DNA from: Ruminococcus sp.
GTDB lineage: Bacteria; Bacillota_A; Clostridia; Oscillospirales; Ruminococcaceae
DNA length: 64,000 nt
Direction of reading: 5' to 3'
Assembly (NCBI RefSeq): GCF_016283395.1
Contig: NZ_JAEEMU010000037.1
Span: forward strand, 116,105 to 180,104
This document shows positions 63,676 through 64,000 of this stretch, one piece after another. The notes under the pieces are model-generated. The model saw nothing but the letters and a program-made list of their open reading frames with translations. It searched no databases and was not told the DNA's origin. The stretch's first letter is position 1. Each line of letters starts with the position of its first letter. The position numbers and the translations under genes were made by a program.

Positions 63676-64000
63676 TTGAAAACGAAAACATTCAAAAAGA
63701 TCATCAGCGGAACCGTATCCGCGATGATGATCGCAACAAGTATACCATTTTCTTCAACTGCCGCAAATGGGAATATTGACTTAGGCAGTGTCACAAACAA
63801 CAATGTTGGCGGTGGCTTCGGAGACTGGGGCGGTTTCGGCGGCAACGGCGGTGGAATGAACTGGGGAGGCTTCGGCGGCGACAATGGAGGCGGCATGGAC
63901 TGGAGCGGATTTGCAGGCGGCTTCAACGGCGGCGGTGCTCAGATCGGCGGTGATGCAGGCAACGGCGGAAACGCTAAGTCAGGTCTCAATGCTGAGATCA
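63676..64000 (+). CDS. Secreted Gly-rich protein, N-terminal part (cut by window edge)
   Basis: Starts at TTG 63676, eight bases after AAAGGAG. 108 codons are in the window. The signal peptide is KTKTFKKIISGTVSAMMIA with a probable cut near SSTAA at about 27-30. Then follows a Gly-rich region with a loose repeat of WGGFGGNGGGMN type, occurring three times, ending NAKSGLNAEI where a folded domain may start. The local GC is much higher than around it because of GGC/GGA codons. Such a region in Ruminococcus-like secreted proteins can precede an enzyme or binding domain; the rest is outside the window. Confidence 0.75.
   Translation, partial: MKTKTFKKIISGTVSAMMIATSIPFSSTAANGNIDLGSVTNNNVGGGFGDWGGFGGNGGGMNWGGFGGDNGGGMDWSGFAGGFNGGGAQIGGDAGNGGNAKSGLNAEI

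Noticed and set aside
63621..63926. Pro-rich open frame on the minus strand (101 codons)
   Set aside because: It is the complement of the Gly-rich secreted protein; no ribosome site, and the Pro bias is the mirror of Gly codons.
1..64000. Prophage, insertion sequence, integron or tRNA genes
   Set aside because: No integrase, transposase, terminal repeats, cloverleaf or phage structural genes were seen in the window.

Overview
The window looks like chromosomal DNA of an anaerobic, spore-capable Firmicute, most like a Ruminococcus-type member of the Clostridia (Oscillospiraceae). Reasons: moderately low GC, sigma-A promoters of the TTGACA/17/TATAAT type, strong GGAGG ribosome binding sites, frequent TTG starts, a pro-sigma-K gene, ThyX instead of ThyA, HprK/RapZ/WhiA, reverse rubrerythrin, and secreted proteins with Thr-rich linkers, an LPXTG anchor and a Gly-rich N-terminus. 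No phage, insertion sequence, CRISPR array, tRNA or rRNA was seen. Species assignment is inference.

Layout. 1-4500 (minus): one thyX-led operon with a DUF2156 protein, a DJ-1 protein, 5-formyl-THF cyclo-ligase, MltG and a U32 peptidase cut by the window edge. 4700-9770: a Thr-tract lipoprotein, a dnaD/dnaI-type replication pair, an epimerase and sigK. 9970-22320 (plus): rpe, a divergent rnfD-rnfE-rnfA-like trio, a predicted sugar hydrolase, hprK, murB, rapZ, whiA, dnaE and pfkA. 22360-28320: an S1 protein, an unknown protein, and DUF951-prfA-tsaC-coaE-M18 peptidase. 28400-40530 (minus): pnp and rpsO, then a long operon rnj-gdpP-rplI-dnaB-tilS-ftsH. 40670-53440: an AGCS transporter, a PH-domain pair, rnpB, an AraC regulator, an OGG1-type glycosylase, a TPM lipoprotein, an ABC exporter, a small alarmone synthetase, uppP, and a Crp/Fnr regulator facing an NrdD-tail-like small protein and reverse rubrerythrin. 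53500-64000: an accessory cell-surface region with secreted proteins, a 35-residue peptide, an ECF sigma/anti-sigma pair, a broken LPXTG S41 peptidase, a GGDEF-EAL protein and the start of a Gly-rich secreted protein.

Most notable observations. (1) The rnfD-E-A-like trio has no rnfB, rnfC or rnfG beside it, and by my reading three of the four Cys ligands of the RnfA/RnfE intramembrane Fe-S cluster are Ser, so it may be a re-purposed membrane complex. (2) A perfect 18-bp palindrome lies in the Crp/Fnr-rubrerythrin divergent region, at about -41.5 of one predicted promoter and just downstream of the start of the other, which suggests a one-site switch. (3) Three RNA-metabolism genes (rpsO, pnp, rnj) have candidate regulatory leaders: an SD-complementary leader, a long imperfect hairpin, and a roughly 375-nt leader with a terminator-like element. 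(4) The LPXTG peptidase carries two separate lesions near its N-terminus.

All calls come from reading the sequence. No database search or RNA folding was run.
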